NCBI RefSeq assembly: GCF_000090795.2
Contig: NW_003546246.1
Coordinates: 656,170-717,448 of the forward strand
Length of the DNA: 61,279 bases
Origin: Amphimedon queenslandica
Taxonomy: Eukaryota > Porifera > Demospongiae > Haplosclerida > Niphatidae
Direction: 5' to 3'
Shown here: positions 1 to 10,192 of the stretch, one piece after another
Layout: every line of letters begins with the position of its first letter
Position numbering within the stretch: the stretch's first letter is position 1
The notes under the pieces: generated by a model
Databases searched by the model: none
What the model saw: only the letters and a program-made list of their open reading frames with translations
Told to the model about the DNA's origin: nothing
Position numbers and translations under genes: made by a program

Positions 1-960
1 TCAGACATGGGAAAGCGATAAAAATGAAGGTCAGGCTTTTTACCAACATAATTCTTGGCAGCCAACAACACAGCAGTTGTTTACCATCTTCTAAAGGCAA
101 GAGAACTATCTTTCACCACATACTTAAGCCATATCTTTCCCACCAGAAGGTGTGGTTTCAGCCTTCAGGCCTCACTATCAATTAATTATTGCTCATAAAA
201 ATTCCTTCACACCTCTCCGTGTAAAAGGTCTATAAAATAATTATGAAACAAACAAATTAAAATTTAAGTAATGGTAAATTAAACTAGAAAATCAAAGAAT
301 GAAAGAATGGATAAACAACTAGGCGTGCATTTTTATAATCATACACACAATTACTACTTTGTATCACTTTTCTGGGTTTGATAGGTAATAACTAAAATAC
401 TTTCCTCAAAAAATTATGAGAAGAAATAAGGTTAGAATTACTCTTAATATGCACAGCAGCTTGTCCAGGTGCTTAGTGAGTGTTCCCTCTAATAGTAAAG
501 GTACATGTATACATGTAGTCCCACGTACTAATACCAAAGCTGTAAACATGAAAAGATAAATAATGAGAAGAGGGAGAAGAATAAAAGAGAAGAGAAAGAA
601 GGAAGAAAGTGGCATGGGCTAACAGTAAGTGCATGTACATGTATGTGTCTGAAGCAGTGAATGACATTTAACTACAATGGCTGACAAAATAAGAACAGAA
701 TCAATCCATACATAATACCAGTAGGAGGTATAGTTTCTATTTCATTGTCTCCTTAAAAAGGAACCTACACATTAAAAATAGCATTTCGTCATACCCTGAA
801 ATGGCGTGACATCAATCTAAAAACTCGAAATAATTATGAAGTAACCATTAGGTAGACATTGATATTTCTTTTGTTCTGTCCTTGACCTTGTCTCACGCTC
901 TCCCTCACTTATCTCCTTACAGAGATAATTGGTTTCACTCCAAGTGACGTATGTTTCTAA
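1..960. other. non-coding AT-rich stretch
   Basis: I find no convincing exon here. Short minus-strand ORFs around 406-667 are low-complexity, rich in Leu, Phe and Ser, and lie opposite a purine-rich A/G tract (about 540-610), so they are composition artefacts. TACATGTA-type motifs occur near 503 and 637. Confidence 0.5.
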
Positions 961-963
961 CAG

Positions 964-1035
964 GATAGTGATGATGAAGAATTAAACCTAAGAGATCCTG
1001 CCACCACACTATGGGAACACAAACACAGTGTGTAA
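964..1035 (+). CDS. possible terminal exon, unidentified gene
   Basis: An acceptor-like pyrimidine tract ending in AG at 963 is followed by a 23-codon open segment beginning DSDDEELNLRDP and ending EHKHSV, then TAA at 1033-1035. The acidic, non-repetitive composition looks coding. I found no upstream exon, so this could be the last exon of a plus-strand gene starting outside or decayed upstream, or chance. It would converge on the minus-strand gene remnant ending at 1212. Confidence 0.25.
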   Translation, partial: DSDDEELNLRDPATTLWEHKHSV

Positions 1036-1211
1036 CTCCAACATGTTTATGCGCATTGATATTTGTCTAAATAGTATGACTTAAAAGTTCTCAAATTAAT
1101 GACGTCAAAAAAATGTTTTATATCAGATCAAATTATCATTCAGTTTCATTCTACAGGACCACATTAGTCAGTCTCCTCCACCATCTTCCTCTCCTTGTTC
1201 TGTAATTTAAA

Positions 1212-1975
1212 TTATGCTTCTAACATTTGTTTCAAGAAACTTTCTTTTGCTACATGAACAATGGCAGCATTGGGTGCTGGTGAAAACCTATCATCATCTG
1301 TACGTGAGCCAGATCTACCATGTGAAGCAGATCTGCTTCTGGGTCTACTAGACATACGCTCAGGATACAGACGAGGCTCGTACACTATAGCTTTTTTTTA
1401 TATCCTTTCCATCTGCATTAGTATGGGTAACTGTCCCAGAAATATCATAAACTTGACTCATTTACAAGCACATTTTTGAAACTTTCCATATCTAACAATG
1501 AAACATGAGGTACTGCTCTATCAGAAGCACAAATATCAAAAGGCACAATTTTTGACGACCATCTTAATTCCACCAAGCAATATAATCATACACTAGCAAA
1601 ACATCTAGTTCTTCATGGTAAAAGGAATATTATTTTGGAGACTAAAAATACAAACAAAACACAAAAAATACACAAAGTACCGATCAAATTGCAGTGGCCT
1701 AAAAGATTTTATACCAAATACAGGCCACAACATTAAAAGTTCCACATGAAAGCATTGCTTTAAAGACATTAAGTGGTTGAAAATGGCATAATCATTATGA
1801 ATTCTATATTCTATTGTATAAAGACTGTATAGAGGCCAACACTAAAGTTGTAGTAAGACATCATTTGATTGTGCGACTTTGTCCTGAACGAAGGAATGCT
1901 GCATATGGCCTCTTCAGCCTCTTCCTCCACTTGCTTCCCATGTAACAGTAATGTTTCAATCCCGTCTCAAATATC
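1212..1975 (-). pseudogene. decayed unidentified gene with several frameshifts
   Basis: Open coding-like segments in different minus-strand frames follow one another in order. From about 1975 there is a segment with HGKQVEEEAEEAICS. About 1840-1697 holds CWPLYSLYTIEYRIHNDYAI and ends FRPLQFDR at a GT donor. A short intron follows (about 1696 down to 1657, ending TTTTTAG), then LQNNIPF, HEELDVLLVYDYIAWWN, RWSSKIVPFDICASDRAVPH and, from the ATG at 1461, MSQVYDISGTVTHTNADGKD. After a run of eight A's near 1392-1399 the frame shifts into YEPRLYPERM followed by an Arg/Ser-rich tail (RPRSRSASHGRSGSR) ending FLKQMLEA and TAA at 1212. Each frame change costs one or two bases, so this is either a pseudogene or sequence with indel errors. 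I do not recognise the family. Confidence 0.5.
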
Positions 1976-2249
1976 TTCCCCAAGTAGACTGGATGTACCT
2001 ATGTATATACCATGAACATTTATCTTTAATTATGTATCGCCAAGAAAGCATCTTCATATGCTCTCCCTCAGACAAGTTATGTAGCACTACAATGTCTCCT
2101 CCATAAACAATCACAAGTAAAGGAAAAACTTTTCTTTGGAAATAAAAATTATTTGTACAAGTATGAGCAAAAGACTGGGAAAGGTCAAGGACATTCCTGC
2201 TTGGCATAGGAATAATTCAAGAATCTTAATATTGGTATATGAACAACAA

Positions 2250-4310
2250 GCAGTATTTTGAAAACGCAAAGTCATTTCTTTAATAATTAGATTCCAAGGT
2301 GAGACTGTACTGTCCTTTCCCTTGCTGTGACATGTGACTGGGCCTAAACTAATTCAGTGGAGTCATATTTAATTGAAGGCGGCAAATGGCAGCAGAGCTT
2401 GACAAAACCAGATAAATTTTACATCAATGTTGATGAATGATCATGACAAGCAAAAAGTGAGCTGCATTTTTGAATTTTTCTACATAGTTGTTTGTGTTTT
2501 AGAAATATGTAATCTAATCATTAATTTTATATAATGAATGATGAGGCTGTCAAATCTGATTGAAACGGTTTATTATCTGATACTTTAACTATTCATTCCC
2601 AATCTATTGACGTACAACAGCAAACTATTGGAATAGATTCTGATGTCCTTACAGAAGGATGGCTAGTAATTCAGGTGGAGTATGTGCTCAACAGGTGAGA
2701 CAAGAGGGGTGAGACTGTACTGAATGTTGCTCTCAATAAAGTGGAATCTGTGGATAGTCACCTTTAACAATAGCAGTGGTTCCAATTGTCTGTGACTCTA
2801 TATTTGTGGCATTGTGCAGGCGAATCTGTATATTACTTTCTTTTTAAAGAAGAATTTTACAAGAATTTGGATGAACTTTAGCTAAACAACATGTAATTCT
2901 GGATATGGCATACTGTGCACTGCAACCTGAAATTTTCATGTTTGAAAGTTGAAATTGAATTAGGAACTGGAAATTTGAAAGTTCTATCTGTTGCGCAGCT
3001 ATTGAGCAGAACTTGTTGATTTAGCAGGAAAATGAACGTGGAAAATAGCACAATATTTTGATTAAATTTTAGTTTAATTAAAATTTTTGTTAATGAAGTT
3101 AAATTCGGCAAATCAAGTTAACACTTGTTGACAATTATTTGCTTTCAAATTTGCACAGATAGCTAATTTAACAATATTATAAATAGTTAAATGATATCAG
3201 TCAAGGGAATAAAGTCGTAGTTTAAAATAACAAGTATAAATGAGTTTCTAAGCTTCACATGTGTGAGGACAAATTTAATGCATGACTCTACTACATATGT
3301 ATGATTGCAAAAGCTACATGTACTATTTATGAAATGAGTACACTTGCTAATAAGTACTAGATATTCACTTAATATAACAATAAAGTTAATTACAATTATA
3401 GTTGTTCATTTTACATTGTACATGTGATGCCATTACCTCTAAAACACAGTCACACTGCCATGCAATGTGCTACTAAACTGGTATACAACTTTTACTACAA
3501 TTTTACTGGACTGTGTTACCACTACATGTACATGTACAATATTCACATGCACTTTTTGCTGTGCTTTAAAGCACTTTTAAAATTAGTTTATGAATGTAAG
3601 TACTTTAAAAACTTTGCTTATTTGTGCTTAAGTACAAGCACAAGTGCTTGACCGAATGTCTGTAGCCAACAAACCTACGAACATTGTCCTTGCCCACACT
3701 ATTTGCTTGCGAGGCAAAAAAATCAGTACACACGACATCAACAACAGTAAAATAAGTGGCTTTAACATGCATTAATACCAAGTTGTGTTACCACAACTTC
3801 TACGGCTTCTAATTTTCGAGATTCAATTCGAACCTGTTTTCATTTCATTCCCTTTTGATCCCATATTGATTCCCAATGATGCCCTATCTGTGAGTCAATA
3901 GAGTAGCATAAGAAAGAGGAGACAGAGAGAAGGAAGAGGAAGGGAAAGAGGGGACAGGGTCATTTGGTGACAACGTAGCCAATAGCATAGAGCCTGAAGA
4001 TGATATACTATGTAGTATTAATCAATGAATTAATTAACAATTATTAATAACTAACCATCAACAATCATTCCAGAAAGAATACTAGAAAATAAATAAATTA
4101 AATTATCACATAATATTAGACCACTCCAATTTGATTTCTTGTTTCCCATTACCAGCCAGCATGGGTCCGCATCGCTATTCACTATTGCGGTTTTGCATTG
4201 ATTATACAAGCAATTGATGCAGCTGATAATGAATAAATTTAATGAAATTGAACAAACCCGCCCACCCGCATCAGGCCCGCTTCTGCAATAGGAAACTACA
4301 AATCTTATTG
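2250..4310. other. non-coding AT-rich stretch
   Basis: No supported gene. The ORFs at 2878-3111 (-) and 3424-3651 (+) are short, biased towards Phe/Leu/Tyr and lack partners. A purine-rich tract lies at about 3905-3955 and a TACATGTA cluster at about 3522-3540. Confidence 0.5.
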
Positions 4311-4319
4311 GAGTGGCCT

Positions 4320-4356
4320 TAATATTATTATGATTATTATGATTATTATTATAAAA
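4320..4356 (-). repeat. AAT-type 3' tail of the truncated LINE copy
   Basis: An ATT/GATT-rich run on the plus strand reads as an AAT-rich tail on the minus strand, just beyond the coding end of the downstream LINE copy (4474). The second copy also ends in an ATT array (5970-6185), so an AAT-type tail appears characteristic of this family. Confidence 0.55.
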
Positions 4357-4473
4357 CAACAATAGAGAATGTAACACATACATGTAGATAACATTATGAT
4401 GGGAATAGAGGGAAAGCCCTATAGAACAATACAAATAATGAAATAGGAAAAGGTGGAAGAAAAAGGAAAGCAG

Positions 4474-5969
4474 TTAGATGCTGCCATCCACAACAGGTGG
4501 AAGAGAGGGAGAGTGTCTGAGCCACATGTGGGCATTGGCATGCCAGAGGCAAACAGAAAGTCTGTGAAAAAGGTGTCAAGACACTTCAAGAGGATCTAGA
4601 CCCCGACGCAATCCAAGGTGACAACCAATGGAGTGAAGGACAGACAAAGCTTTCTGGCTCCACCCACCCAGAGTCTCCATAGCTAAAGGCTGAAGAAAAA
4701 TTCCGTTTCTCCGGCAATCCTCAAAGTGCACGATGTTCTCCTGCTCTTCAGCTAATAGGAGGGCATAGCCACAATCAGAAGCAGACCAATCAAGAGTTAG
4801 TTGCTAGAGTGGGGAGATTACCGTAATGTCCATTGCTGCTGGCTGACCAAGGGACCAGGATGGTATAAGAATATCAGCAGGACGGGAAAAAGAACCAGGC
4901 ACCAGTGAAGGGACCTTCCTGTGAGGGGACAGAGCAGCTAAATATATGATATCCCTAAGACTGTTGTGCCTAGAAATTCTGTGACCATTGCCACAGCAAG
5001 CCACTGCATGATTGCCACAGGGGTCTGATGGATGGAGACATATTGCACAATCGAGACCCAAATCAGAAAGAGGAATTCCAAGCCAGTACCTTATACAAGA
5101 AACAAATTCAGGACTCAGAAAGTGCAACCCCAAGTTTGACGAGGGGAGGACTGTGGTTCAGGCTCCAGCATGATGGAGACTGGAGGAAAGAGCCAGTGCA
5201 CAAAATCTAGGGCTTGGATCAGTAGAGAGAGCCAATTATAGAGAGAACCATCAATGAGACGGGAGAGAGACTTTTAGGAGACAGGGGCCACAAGATCTTC
5301 AAGGGAGGAGAGTGGGGTACGATCTATCCCCAGACAAATAGACTGCAGAGCTGAGGAGATGTAGGAAGGGGAAACTGACTGGCCAGAATGGGAAAAAATT
5401 AGAGGCTTACAGGCATGTACTGACCCCAAGAAAATGGATGACGAATGTACTCCTGCTTGATGGAGCCCTAAACCTCCATGGCAGACAGGAAGGCAGGCCA
5501 TTAGACAAGCCCAGAGAGAAACAGAGCCTCCAATATGATCAAAAAGAGCATCAAAAACTAAAGAATCAAAGTGTAAGCATACTGGGAAATGGACATCAGG
5601 GGGAGAAGTATGCAGAGCACAAAGAAACTTTGGAAGAATCAAGCAAGACTGTAAAAGTGAAAACTGAGATTGGGCATCATCAAGGGAAGGGAGAAACAAG
5701 ACCAGAGATCTGATCTTGCCTACTCTTTCTGTGATGACAGATTGGCAGAAAGAAGGGGAACCCACAGGGGCACCAAGGAGGATAAAACCTTCAGAAGTAA
5801 CGGGAATGTTAGCCAAGGATGGCTGCACCAAGCTAGAGAGAGAAGAATCAGGACAAAACAGGAGGGTTTTTGACCAATTTAAGTATAGACCAATAAGTGG
5901 ACCATCCTCTGTGATAATAGAGAGAGCTGAAGAAATATCAGCCAGGGAACCACAAAGTACACCATCATC
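4474..5969 (-). pseudogene. 5'-truncated non-LTR retrotransposon copy A (RT C-terminal part)
   Basis: This is the 3' half of a LINE-like reverse transcriptase. Reading the minus strand, it starts exactly at the catalytic palm motif (MDDGVLCGSL at 5965, equivalent to YLDDG in copy B). It continues through LNWSKTLLF, GFILLGAPVG and VCHGGLGLHQAG, then the C-terminal module with GIPLSDLGLDC, HAVACCGNG, RISRHNSLRDI and AAMDITVISPL. In-frame stop TAG follows SPL (about 4801-4803), yet coding continues (LTLDWSASDCGYALLLAEE, ETLGGWSQKALS, LSVCLWHANAHMW) to TAA at 4474. There is a frame change between 5274 and 5133. The abrupt 5' end against the ATT array is typical of truncated target-primed insertion. 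It is not functional. Confidence 0.85.
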
Positions 5970-6185
5970 CATTATTATTATTATTAGTGTTATTATTGTT
6001 ATTATTAGTATTATTATTGTTATTATTAGTATTATTATTGTTATTATTAGTATTATTATTGTTATTATTAGTATTATTATTGTTATTATTAGTATTATTA
6101 TTATTGAAATTTTTGCTAAAATTATTATTATTATTATTATCAATGTTTTTAATGATCATTATTATTATTATTATTACTATTATAG
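5970..6185. repeat. ATT microsatellite with 21-bp higher-order period
   Basis: About 215 bp of ATT-rich repeat sits between LINE copies A and B. Within it, about five repeats of a 21-bp unit (three ATT, GTT, two ATT, AGT) run from about 5988 to 6102, followed by plainer ATT runs. It translates to poly-Ile, poly-Leu or poly-Asn in different frames, which explains several spurious ORFs. It most likely began as the AAT tail of copy B (minus strand). Confidence 0.9.
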
Positions 6186-6218
6186 AGAGTAGGTAGTTAA
6201 TAGTAGTATGGGCCAGAC

Positions 6219-9200
6219 TAAACAAGGCCATCCACCTCTGTTGGAAGGGAGGGAGACCTGCTTTAGATCATGTGAGCATTGAATCGCCACAGAGCAACCG
6301 ATAGCCTCTGAAATAGATGAGACATCACTTCAGAAGGATTAAGGCCCAGACAAGAATGCAAGTAGAGGCCCACAGACCTTATAACAGAGACAGCAGTATG
6401 GCTCCATATCCCAAGAGTCTCCACAGCAAAAGGATGGAAGAGGATACCAATGCTCTGACAGTCACACAGATGTAAGGAATTCTTTCGATCCTCTGCATAT
6501 TGTAAGGCATATCCACAATCAGTGGCAGCTCGAGCTAGAGTCAGTTGTTAGAGGGGGGAGACCACTGTGATGTCCATTGCCGCAGCACGACCCAAGGCCC
6601 AGGAAGGAAAGAAGATGTCAGCAGGGCGAAAGGCAGAACCTGGCACTAATGAGGGAACTTCCCGACGGGGGAAGAGAGCAGCTGAATGGGAAGCAGTGAA
6701 TAATATATCCCTCAAAGCATTGTGCCTGGATATCCTATCATGCCCAATCCTACAAACCACAGCATGATCACTATAGGGGTCTAGCTGAGAGCAACAGGAT
6801 GGACATACCACACCAACATCAAACAGGGGAATCCCTAACCAATAGACCCTGAACTCAGCTGATAAAAAATGAAGGCCTAAATTGCCAGTCCCCAGCATGA
6901 GGAAGACTATAAGACAGGGCAAGAGCACGACTTCTGGGAGCAGGAGCTAAAGCAAGAAGACCATCATGAAGAGCCTGATCAAGAAGTCTGGAAAGGATTT
7001 CAGGCTCTTTGTAATCTGGGGTGATAGATTGGCCCCAATAAGAAAAAAGAGGTCCCTACAAGTATAGACCGAGCTGAGGAAAATAGCTGAGAAATGAACC
7101 CCAGCTTGAAGTCCCAGACCCCCCAAACAGACTGAGAGAGAAGCCTTGAGTCGAGCCCAGTGAGAAACAGCACTACCAATAAGACCAGAAAGAGCATCAT
7201 AAATAACAACATCAAAGCTCATACAGACTGAAAAGAGGATCTCTGGGGAAGATGTACGCACTGGAGTTTAGGAGCCCCATACAAGAATGGAGTAATGAAA
7301 ATTCTGACTGGGGGTCATCAAGGGATGGAAGTAGGGAGACCAAGGAGCGAATTTTGTCAAATCATTCAGCAACTATTGATTGACAATAGGAAGGAGGACC
7401 CACCGGAACACCAAGGAGAACAAAACGATCTGAAGCAACTGGTATACCAGCTAAAGAAGATGTACATGTAAGAGAGATAGAAGGATCTGGAGAAAAAAGA
7501 AGAGATTTGGAGCGATTGAGAGTCAAACCAACTACAGGCCCTCAGACTCAATAATGTCCAAGGCACAACTGAGGTCCTCGAGAGAGCCGCAAAGAATCCC
7601 ATCATCCAGATACCATCCATTGAGGAGGAGGTCTGGCACCTCCCTTAATATCCTTTCAATAATTGGGTGGAGAAGTAAAGCAAAGAGAAGGGGACCCCTG
7701 CTGGACCCCACAGCAATTCAGAACAGTGAAATCCCCAAACAGGAGATGAGACTGTGTCCCATAGCAGAATTCGACCCAAAGGGAAAAAAAGGGAATATGA
7801 GAACTGACCTCATTAAATATAGAGGCCCAGTCAATAGCATTAAAAGCATTGTTGAAATCAATGACAAGACAGACTCTAGAACAAGGGGGATAGCAGGGTC
7901 AGAAGAAAGAAGTTTAATTGAATGTACAAGAGACTCTGCACCATTGGGGACACCCACACCCACTTGAAGAGGGCAGAAGAATTCCTTAAGCTGAGGAAGG
8001 GCGAGGGAGGCGAGACACTTTGATGCCAACCAACGTAAAACCTCACCAATAGCAATGGGGCGGAGCCCTCCTGACTTTATTTGCGAGGCAAGAAGGGAAG
8101 CTCCACATAGATGAGGGGCAATTTCCTTGGGGAGGACACCAGAGCACAGAAGGGAAGTGAACTGTGAAAGCCGTAAAAGGAGATTGTTAGCTGTAGAAGG
8201 AGAGGGGCAATGGATACCCTCTTTGAGGTGAACAGGACGCAAGCCAGTGGGGCCAGGAGCTGAGTTAGGAGGAAAAGATAAAATTGCTATAGAGACTGTA
8301 CCTACAGAAATGGGACAAGAGTGAGAAGAAAGAGGAGGAGAGACGGAAATATTAAAGGAAGCAGAGGAAGGAGGAAGGATAGGGGAGGGAAGGGGAGGTA
8401 AAGGAGAAGGAGAGGATGAGGGAGCAAGATGGAGGGGAGGAGGGAGGGAAGGAGGAGAGTCAAGTAAGGAGGGGGAGAAACAGGGGGAGTAGCAGGGATG
8501 GGGTTAAGAGGAGAGGGAGAAGAAAGGGGTGTGGAGGGAGAGGAAGTAGAGTGAGGAGAATCGTTTAAGGGGGAAGGAGAAGGGATGGGAGACTGGGAAA
8601 GGGGGCTGGCTGAGGGAGGTAGAGGGTCTTGAGGGTGCTTGGAGAGCATGACAGAATGAGAATCAGGATTAGGGGGGCAAGACAAAGAGAATCCAGAGCA
8701 CACAGGGCCTTCCTATACTGACCATTTTGGACGGCTCCCCTGACCCGTCTAGATTTATCAGAGCCACGGCCAGAGAAGAGGGAAGCACGCTTGCAAGCCT
8801 CAGACCACAGATCAAGGATAGCACCAGTTTTCCATGTCTTTATGCAATCTTTGATGAGGGAGACAAGAGATTTAGATCGTCTACGCAAGTTATATTGAGG
8901 AAGGAATAGAATACAATTGGGGAGCATAAATAAACAAGCCATGGCATCTAGATTAGTAGGATAATCAACCACAGAGCACAGCGCAAAGCAGAGAACATCA
9001 GCCCAAGCCTCTCTAGCGCCTTTAGGGACATGGAAAAGGGTAGCGACTGACAAGTGAGAGATCTCAGAGAAGGCAGGAAAAGGAGAGGAAGTAGGCATTG
9101 TCGAGGATGGAGCAGCGCCGCTATAGGGGACTGAAGGGCAGCCGTCTGTGGTCAAAGGAGACCTTAGATTAAAGCTAGAAGCACGCTGGGAAAAAGAACC

Positions 9201-9374
9201 ACTTGTCGATGTCGAACAAGAGCTACTTGCCCGGTTTCCAGATCCAAACGGGTTTTGGCAAGCGCCTCTCTTACCTGAGGGGCAAGAAGTACAGGGAAGC
9301 TCACCCTTAGCACAAGAACAGCAAACGCACTTAGCCCTGGTCCCATTACAGGAGCAGCACTTGGTGTTCGCCAT
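6219..9374 (-). pseudogene. non-LTR retrotransposon copy B, near full length
   Basis: The minus-strand ORF starts at ATG 9374 with a Cys-rich N-terminus (MANTKCCSCNG, CVCCSCAKGELPCTSC, GACQNPFGSG), probably a metal-binding nucleic-acid module. It runs through SDKSRRVRGAVQNGQYRKAL and DSHSVMLSKHPQDPLP into a Pro/Ser-rich linker. The RT domain begins near 8260 (APGPTGLRPVHLKEG, then GGLRPIAIGEVLRWLASK and QVGVGVPNGAESLVHSIK). The palm segment IDFNNAFNAIDW is in another frame. YLDDG lies at about 7592-7616 in yet another frame. The C-terminal module (HAVVCRIGHDRISRHNALRD, AAMDITVVSPL) is at 6548-6790; a stop (TAA) after SPL is again followed by coding sequence to about 6219. No AP endonuclease domain was seen. 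Several frameshifts make it inactive. The family resembles RT-bearing elements common in sponges and cnidarians. Confidence 0.88.
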
Positions 9375-9383
9375 TTTATCATA

Positions 9384-9418
<35 letters not shown>

Positions 9419-9440
9419 TCTAATATTATTATTATTATTA
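9384..9440. repeat. ATT microsatellite at the 5' edge of LINE copy B
   Basis: A run of about 19 ATT/TTA units begins 10 bp upstream of the copy B start codon (ATG 9372-9374, minus strand). It may be the tail of a further upstream copy or the target that received copy B. Confidence 0.85.
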
Positions 9441-9449
9441 ATTATCATT

Positions 9450-10185
9450 AGCTTACTGAGCTGCTGGTTTAATAATCCATTACATTAAATGACCATGTTG
9501 TATGAGAGGAATTATCTTTCCATTCAGTTACTACCAGCTCACAAGGAAGAAAAAGCAACTGCTTCATATCATACATGTATATCTACATACCTACATGTAC
9601 ACACAGTATGTTACACAGTTGTATTAATTAAAAATGAAGAGACATTAATAATTAGATTACAACTAATATGCGTGTAAAAGCAGAAAATGAAAATCTGATA
9701 CCAGGAAAACATTATTTATAATGAATGAAAATCAATATTATCATCATAATTCATTGACAAAAGTCTTAACTCCTTGAGCACCTATACTTTCACTATCAAT
9801 AGTACAAAGGTAATGCTTTACTATAATGATGATAAACAGGAAAAGAATAAAAATCTTGTGTGTAAGTAGGAAAAGTAACAAAAATTTATCTGGTTTATAC
9901 GAACAATTATTGTTTGATTTGAAAACATTTTATTTATCATCGCAGAATGCAAGGAAATTTCTAGACCTATTTTATCAACCTGCATGTAGTGTGAAAACAA
10001 TTGTTTGAATATGGATAGTGCATGATTTGTGTTATACAAAAGGTGAAATGCCAGAACTGAGCACACAAGATTTGCAAACTACTATTGAACTAACTACTAT
10101 TGGACTAAATGGTACAGGAGCATTAAAAAATGGATGTAGTACTAAAGTTGTGGGTACATTATCATAGTTTTTTATTATTAGTATT
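9450..10185. other. non-coding AT-rich stretch
   Basis: No coding or repeat structure that I can support between the LINE and the tandem gene array. Confidence 0.5.
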
Positions 10186-10192
10186 ACTATTA

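Noticed and set aside
4051-4434. 127-codon minus-strand ORF
   Set aside because: Crosses an AT-rich low-complexity tract (poly-Asn/His segment from the LINE tail) with no family resemblance.
5028-5873. Plus-strand ORFs over the LINE
   Set aside because: Antisense to the reverse transcriptase fragments; the minus-strand reading matches RT motifs.
5716-6231. Long ORFs of poly-Ile, poly-Leu or poly-Asn on both strands
   Set aside because: They are translations of the ATT array (5970-6185) joined to antisense LINE sequence; not genes.
7554-7967. 137-codon plus-strand ORF
   Set aside because: Antisense to the LINE RT domain; no recognisable domain of its own.
8302-8703. Pro/Ser-rich ORF as a separate protein
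   Set aside because: It is the linker of LINE copy B after a frameshift (continues DSHSVMLSKHPQDPLP), not an independent gene.
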